Assembly: GCA_043813895.1 (NCBI GenBank)
Contig: JBDRKQ010000056.1
Coordinates: forward strand, 1-17,795
Source: CAZTAR01 sp043813895
Lineage (GTDB): Bacteria; Planctomycetota; Phycisphaerae; UBA1845; UTPLA1
DNA length: 17,795 bases
Direction: 5' to 3'
Shown here: in pieces, positions 13,951 to 17,795 of the stretch
How positions within the stretch are numbered: the first letter of the stretch is position 1
Layout of the letters: every line of letters starts with the position of its first letter
Position numbers and translations under genes: made by a program
Notes under the pieces: generated by a model
What the model was told of the DNA's origin: nothing
What the model saw: only the letters and a program-made list of their open reading frames with translations
Database searches by the model: none

Positions 13951-14044
13951 GAAAGTGTACCACATCCTCCGGCCGGCGACTGTAACGACTCTGTAAAGGC
14001 GGGGGGATGTGTTTCGCTCCTCCGGCATGTTGGCTTCGGGCCAC

Positions 14045-15034
14045 CTACGGGCCGCGGGGCCGCGCCTCGTCGTCCGCTTCGGGCGGGGTCTGTTCGAGTT
14101 CCAGCCTTCGCAGGCGGTAGGAGACGTCCTCGAGGACGCCGCGCGAGGAGTTGATGAGGTCGGCGACGATGCCGGTAAGGACCATCTGAAAGCCGGCGAG
14201 CATGAGGATCGCGGCGAGGATGAGCGACTGGATGTGAAGGTCGGATTCTTCGGGCACCCAGAAGTAGTAATAGAGGAACCGCAGGCCGAGAACGAAGCCC
14301 ATCGCGAAGGTGACGAGGCCTGCACCGGAGAAGATCTTCATCGCACGGTAGGAGGAGTAAACCCTAACCATGATGCTGACGGAGTGCGTGATGAAGACCC
14401 AGATGCTTGTGAAGAGCCGGGAATCTCTGAGCTTCTCGTTCGTGCGGATGGGGACGTTGACGGTGATAATCCGCTTGCGGCCCGCCTGGATGACGTGATC
14501 GACGGTGTGGTCGAAGTCCGTCGAGCAGGTGATTCGCATGGCGGCCTCGCGGGTGTACGCCTTGAAGCCGCTGGCCACGTCCGGGACGCGCATGTTGGCA
14601 AGCTGGCTGACGACACGGCTGCCGAGCGTCTGCATCTTCTTCTTCACGAACGAGAAATGGGCGATCTTCTCCGGTTCCCGATCGCCGATGACGAGGTGCG
14701 CCCGGCCTTCGAGGATCGGCTTGACGAGCTTGGGGATGTCGCCGCCGTGGTACTGGTTGTCGCCGTCGGTGTTGACGATGATATCCGCCCCGTGGCGAAG
14801 GCAGAAATCGATCCCCGCCGCAAACGCGTGACCCAGCCCCCGGTTGCCCGGGAAGCTGAGCACGTGGTCAACGCCCAGCTCCCTGGCGATCGCAACGGTC
14901 CGGTCCGTGCAGCCGTCGTCGATGATGAGAATCTCGACCTTGTCGATGCCGTCGATCTCGCGCGGGATATCCGCCAGCGTCGCGGGCAAGGTCTCCTCTT
15001 CGTTGAGACATGGGATTTGGACGATGAGCTTCAT
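14045..15034 (-). CDS. GT2 family glycosyltransferase with two C-terminal membrane segments (dolichol/polyprenyl-phosphate sugar synthase-like)
   Basis: This is a 329-residue enzyme. The N-terminal GT-A domain has IPCLNEEETLP (7-17), the nucleotide-binding DDGCTDRT (39-46), GNRGLGHAFAAG (63-74) and the metal-binding D90-G-D92 in VNTDGDNQYH. SGFKAYTREAAMRI (155-168) and the acceptor-side D-F-D-H-T region follow. Two hydrophobic stretches (about 236-259 and 268-292) anchor it. The C-terminus is charged. This layout resembles polyprenyl-phosphate mannose/glucose synthases (DPM1/GtrB type) that make lipid-linked sugars at the inner membrane face. The start is ATG 15034, with GAGG six bases upstream. 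The frame remains open 38 codons further, but that extension is Arg/Gly/Pro-rich and not family-like. It is followed on the same strand, 157 bases on, by the DUF1573 gene. Confidence 0.92.
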   Translation of the reverse strand: MKLIVQIPCLNEEETLPATLADIPREIDGIDKVEILIIDDGCTDRTVAIARELGVDHVLSFPGNRGLGHAFAAGIDFCLRHGADIIVNTDGDNQYHGGDIPKLVKPILEGRAHLVIGDREPEKIAHFSFVKKKMQTLGSRVVSQLANMRVPDVASGFKAYTREAAMRITCSTDFDHTVDHVIQAGRKRIITVNVPIRTNEKLRDSRLFTSIWVFITHSVSIMVRVYSSYRAMKIFSGAGLVTFAMGFVLGLRFLYYYFWVPEESDLHIQSLILAAILMLAGFQMVLTGIVADLINSSRGVLEDVSYRLRRLELEQTPPEADDEARPRGP

Positions 15035-15086
15035 GCGAACCTCGTGTGAGCCGGTGTCGCCAACAGGCGTCAGACGGCGGAGACAC

Positions 15087-15098
15087 CCTGCCGGCAGG
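15087..15098. repeat. Perfect 12-base palindrome upstream of the GT2 gene
   Basis: CCTGCCGGCAGG lies 53 bases before the glycosyltransferase start, within the divergent gap between it and the PD-(D/E)XK-like gene. It could be a regulator site, but a GC-rich palindrome of this size may also occur by chance. Confidence 0.35.
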
Positions 15099-15253
15099 TC
15101 GGAGGCTATCCGCTGCCCGCGCGGATGTCCAGAGGAAACGCGACGCATGGGGATCGTGTATCATCCGTGTTGCGATGAGCCTCTGCGAGCAAGCCAAGAA
15201 GCGCTAAAGGTGGCGACATAGGCTTCGACCGTCGACCGGATGGAGACCACGTC

Positions 15254-15715
15254 ATGAAGATGGATACACAGGTGATTGAAGTCCTCGGGCGGAACCGGCT
15301 CGTCGATGAGTTGCTGAAGGCGGACCTTGAAGTGGCATTGCCGGTCCGCGACCGCGGCGTCGACGTGATTGCGTACGCCGATCTGGGGAGCCAAGTCAGC
15401 GAGTTTGCCGCGCGTCCGATTCAGATGAAAGCAGCTTCCACAGCGACATTCAGCGTGGATCGCAAGTACAGACGGATTCGGGACCTGCTCATTGCCTATG
15501 TGTGGTACGTACAAGAGCCGGAACGAGCAGTCACGTACGCGCTGACGTTTGGGGAGGCGAGCGCCGTTTCTGATGCAATGGGCTGGACCAAGACGGCATC
15601 CTGGAGGAACGGGCTCTACACAACTACGCGTCCGAGCAAGAAGCTGGTGAGTCTGTTGAAACCGTATCAGATGTCACCAGGTCGTTGGAAGAAAAGGATC
15701 ATTGCCGGTGTCTGA
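15254..15715 (+). CDS. Small PD-(D/E)XK nuclease-like protein of unknown role
   Basis: This is a 153-residue protein. The order of E19 (LVDELLKADLEVALP), D37 in GVDVIAY and Q57-x-K59 in PIQMKAAS, each at the end of a predicted strand, fits the PD-(D/E)XK fold with Q in place of the usual E. After it come FSVDRKYRRIRDLLIAYVWYV and an alpha/basic C-terminal part (ASWRNGLYTTTRPSKKLVSLL). I recall near-identical orphan proteins in many bacteria annotated only as hypothetical. A GGAG lies about nine bases before ATG 15254. No methyltransferase or other restriction-system partner is nearby: the neighbours are a divergent glycosyltransferase and a convergent surface protein. Nuclease activity is an inference from residue pattern only. 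Confidence 0.8.
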   Translation: MKMDTQVIEVLGRNRLVDELLKADLEVALPVRDRGVDVIAYADLGSQVSEFAARPIQMKAASTATFSVDRKYRRIRDLLIAYVWYVQEPERAVTYALTFGEASAVSDAMGWTKTASWRNGLYTTTRPSKKLVSLLKPYQMSPGRWKKRIIAGV

Positions 15716-15726
15716 CTTCAATCAGG

Positions 15727-15741
15727 CTTGCCGGCGGCAAG
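15727..15741 (+). terminator. Small hairpin after the PD-(D/E)XK-like gene
   Basis: CTTGCC, loop GGC, GGCAAG starts 12 bases past the stop codon. There is no T-run after it, so the terminator role is weakly supported. Confidence 0.3.
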
Positions 15742-15916
15742 AGGGGCGACTGGCGATCTGCACCCACGCGTCAGCCAAAGCGGTTTGATGCACTCCTTGA
15801 TACGTTCCTCCATGTTGCAGTCCCCGTCGCGGTTTTTCTCCCGTTCCTGCCAGGGCAAGCGATTAACGGATGGGAGTAGCCAACCACCGTGAGGCAAAGG
15901 GCATTCTCCAAACGCA

Positions 15917-15952
15917 ACGAGCGCTCCCGACGATTCCGTCGGGAGCGCTCGT
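15917..15952 (-). terminator. Perfect 16-base-pair hairpin, probable terminator of the large surface protein gene
   Basis: The arms ACGAGCGCTCCCGACG (15917-15932) and CGTCGGGAGCGCTCGT (15937-15952) are fully complementary around ATTC. It sits 35 bases past the stop of the minus-strand gene, and TGCGTTTGG follows on that strand. It is the strongest hairpin in the window, and it also lies between convergent genes. Confidence 0.6.
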
Positions 15953-15986
15953 GAGAAACACGATTCGTGGCCAACGGTTCAAGGGA

Positions 15987-17795
15987 TCAAGAACCGCTGA
16001 GCAACGCCGAGACCATACCGTCGATGTCGTTCGCCTCAAGCGTTCCAAACGGCGCGGCGAAGTCGCCGCGGCATTCAACCTCCCAGGCGAGAGTCCCGAT
16101 AAGCCCCTCGACGAAAAGTTGGATGTCGTTGCCGTTGCAGCCGCCCACACCGTCCATATCGCCGTCGGCGATGCACGTTTCCTCGCACGTGAAGCCCGTT
16201 ACCAGGAACGCATCCAGACCGGACTCGTTGATGCTTGCGGTGCCGGTGTCATTGGCGGTGAACCGCAACATCATGTTCGAAGTCAGCGTGACGCCGGCCG
16301 TGTCGAGGTCGCCCTGGGTGATCGCGCGGGATCGCCAGCCCGTTCCGCCGTCGGTATCGTGCCTGGCAATCTCGGTCCATGGACCGGCGGCGCCGTTACT
16401 GCTGATCTCCACGAGCAGCATGTCTGTGCCGTCGGTGTTTGTCAGACGCAGGTAGTAGTCGTAGCTGATGGTGATGTTGCCGCCCGACATGTCAATGACA
16501 GGCGAGGCCAGGCGGACCGCGCCGTCATCCACGTCCGTGTTGCCCATCTCGTTCTGGGTGAGATAGCACTGGCCGCTGCCGTCGGAATCAGAAACGGGGT
16601 CGTAGTCCCAGCTTGCGTCGTTCACCGGTACGCCACGCTGCCAATCACCGCTCGTCGCGCCGAGGTTCGTGGCGACCCAACCCTGATCCGTTTCGAAGTC
16701 ATCGGACATCACCGTTGTCAGTGTGCCGACGGCGGCCGCGAACACGCTGCTCGGGGCGTCACTGGGCGACGTGATCGTCGATCCCAAATCACCCTGGGCG
16801 CTGATGTAGAACTCAGGCGTTGCCGTACACGTGGCCGGTGGGAGTGTCGCCTCGTAAAGATCCCCTCCGAGCGGAATCAGTGAGGCCGTCTGGAACGTGC
16901 CGCCATCGTAACGATAGTGCAGCGTGCCGGTCCCGAGAACGTACGCCTCAGTTCCGTCTTCGATGCTGACGGAGAACGGGGTCGCCACGCCGGGTGCGAT
17001 CACCTCCGGCAGTCCGCCGGGGAAGCCGATCGACAGTGCATCCAGCCCGCAGTCCGGTCCGGTGATCTGGAGAGTGAAGCTACCGGCAGAGTCGCTCCAG
17101 CCAGTCACGCGGATCAGGTAGGTATTGCCTGCCGTTACGCTCATTGTGATCTCCGGCGGGCCGCCGGAACTGCACGTGTCGTCGTCGCAAGCGAGTTCAT
17201 TTGCGGTCGTGCCGGGACAGCCTGAGTGGATCGACATCGCCGCGTCGTAGCTCGTTCCCGTGCACATGCTGAAAGTGGCCGTTCCATTGGATCCCGGGGT
17301 GTAGCTGTACCACATATCGGGCGATGTGTTCGTGTCTCCGCAACTCGCGGAACCGTCGTTGGTCATGCCGACGGTCGTGTCGCTGTAGCTGCCGGGGCAC
17401 GCCGTGATCGCGCTGGCACAGTTATCCGGTATGCCGACGGCCAGATCGACTTGTCGCGCGGTATTACCAATACCGTCCGTCGTGTTGGTAAACGTGACTG
17501 TGTCATCGTAGCGACCGACCGGAAGCGAGTTGGCGCTGGAGTTGATCGATACCGTCACCTGGGTCGTCTGCGAAGGATTCAGGGTGCCGGCCGTGTCGCT
17601 GAGTGACACCCAGGCCTCGCTCTTGGCCACGCTGTAGCCGATGCTGTAGGCACTGAGGTTCTCCAGGGTGTAGATCTTGTTGTCGGGCGTGAAAGGACCG
17701 CCGACGTCGCCGCTCGAGTCGAAGTTGCTCGTGGGGCTGACGCTCAGGCCGGTTTGCAGTGCCGGGCAGGGCAGGCTGTGCGCGCCGAATCCGGT
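15987..17795 (-). CDS. Large exported multidomain protein, C-terminal 602 residues (BACON-like, CBM/PPC-like, jelly-roll-like, dockerin-like)
   Basis: The frame is open to the window edge, so the N-terminus is missing. In visible order, residues 1 to about 121 look BACON-like (SPTSNFDSSGDVGGPFTP, ENLSAYSIGYSV, AWVSLSDTAGTL), and this segment often caps secreted peptidases. About 123-249 is a beta-sandwich resembling pre-peptidase C-terminal domains (DMWYSYTPGSNGTATF, YLIRVTGWSDSAGSFTLQI). About 250-375 is Ig-like. About 380-540 is MAM/jelly-roll-like (SDDFETDQGWVATN, SYDYYLRLTN, FLVTGFTCEE). The last 60 residues are dockerin-like, with one acidic loop DGDMDGVGGCNGND and a second degenerate one. 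Any catalytic domain lies upstream of the window. The protein is exported and probably surface-attached. The final Ser-Gly-Ser stop is at 15987. A strong hairpin follows. Confidence 0.88.
   Translation of the reverse strand, partial: TGFGAHSLPCPALQTGLSVSPTSNFDSSGDVGGPFTPDNKIYTLENLSAYSIGYSVAKSEAWVSLSDTAGTLNPSQTTQVTVSINSSANSLPVGRYDDTVTFTNTTDGIGNTARQVDLAVGIPDNCASAITACPGSYSDTTVGMTNDGSASCGDTNTSPDMWYSYTPGSNGTATFSMCTGTSYDAAMSIHSGCPGTTANELACDDDTCSSGGPPEITMSVTAGNTYLIRVTGWSDSAGSFTLQITGPDCGLDALSIGFPGGLPEVIAPGVATPFSVSIEDGTEAYVLGTGTLHYRYDGGTFQTASLIPLGGDLYEATLPPATCTATPEFYISAQGDLGSTITSPSDAPSSVFAAAVGTLTTVMSDDFETDQGWVATNLGATSGDWQRGVPVNDASWDYDPVSDSDGSGQCYLTQNEMGNTDVDDGAVRLASPVIDMSGGNITISYDYYLRLTNTDGTDMLLVEISSNGAAGPWTEIARHDTDGGTGWRSRAITQGDLDTAGVTLTSNMMLRFTANDTGTASINESGLDAFLVTGFTCEETCIADGDMDGVGGCNGNDIQLFVEGLIGTLAWEVECRGDFAAPFGTLEANDIDGMVSALLSGS

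Noticed and set aside
14009..15049. 346-codon plus-strand frame antisense to the glycosyltransferase
   Set aside because: Asp/Val/Arg/Glu-rich mirror of the GT2 coding frame with no family resemblance; the GT2 motifs on the other strand are unambiguous.
15035..15148. N-terminal extension of the GT2 glycosyltransferase to 15148
   Set aside because: The extra 38 residues are Arg/Gly/Pro-rich and unlike the family; MKLIVQIPCLNEEE is the normal N-terminus and has a GAGG upstream.
15148..15221. 24-codon plus-strand frame (MGIVYHPCCDE...) between the GT2 and PD-(D/E)XK-like genes
   Set aside because: Too short to judge, no ribosome-binding site, no recognised motif.

Overview
The window looks like chromosomal DNA of a planctomycete, probably Phycisphaerae-like; this is inferred from content, not from any search. 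The evidence is a PEP-CTERM exported protein, a DUF1573 exported protein, a very large exported protein with a BACON-like segment and a dockerin-like tail, a Rho whose core reads like planctomycetal Rho, and several families of short intergenic repeats. No insertion sequence, prophage, CRISPR array, tRNA or rRNA was seen.

Layout. 1-719 (+): the 3' part of a QueD/PTPS-family gene overlapping a small cupin gene. 970-1737 (+): purQ. 1738-2158: a repeat-rich gap. 2159-3853 (+): a lipoprotein with an Ig-like segment and a long acidic tail. 4054-5202 (-): rho, with acylphosphatase upstream at 5643-5912 (-) across a repeat-filled gap. 6284-6385 (+): a tiny, very basic protein, convergent with an Hsp20 gene (6404-6862, -). 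6996-10571 (-): three genes read in the order class V aminotransferase, AMP-binding protein, TrmH/SpoU methyltransferase. 11034-12113 (-): the PEP-CTERM protein. 12571-13887 (-): the DUF1573 protein. 14045-15034 (-): a membrane-anchored GT2 glycosyltransferase. 15254-15715 (+): a small PD-(D/E)XK-like protein. 15987-17795 (-): the C-terminal 602 residues of a large exported protein whose start lies outside the window.

Most genes are single housekeeping or envelope genes, not one pathway. Clear pairings are the 19-base overlap of QueD and cupin, and the aminotransferase / AMP-binding / TrmH run. The AMP-binding protein is the most unusual gene. It keeps the adenylate-forming fold signature but has a wrecked P-loop, Tyr in place of the ribose-binding Asp, and no C-terminal domain, so it looks like a pseudoenzyme kept behind a good ribosome-binding site.

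The intergenic DNA carries at least two dispersed repeat families. One is a hairpin of 8-base arms around a 6-base loop, usually preceded by GTAG, in five copies; two perfect copies differ by compensating changes in both arms. The other is a longer imperfect palindrome built around TGGCAACACAGGC and GCCTGTGCCAC, in three copies. A third element, at 1811-1834, resembles a repeat I recall from other planctomycete genomes.
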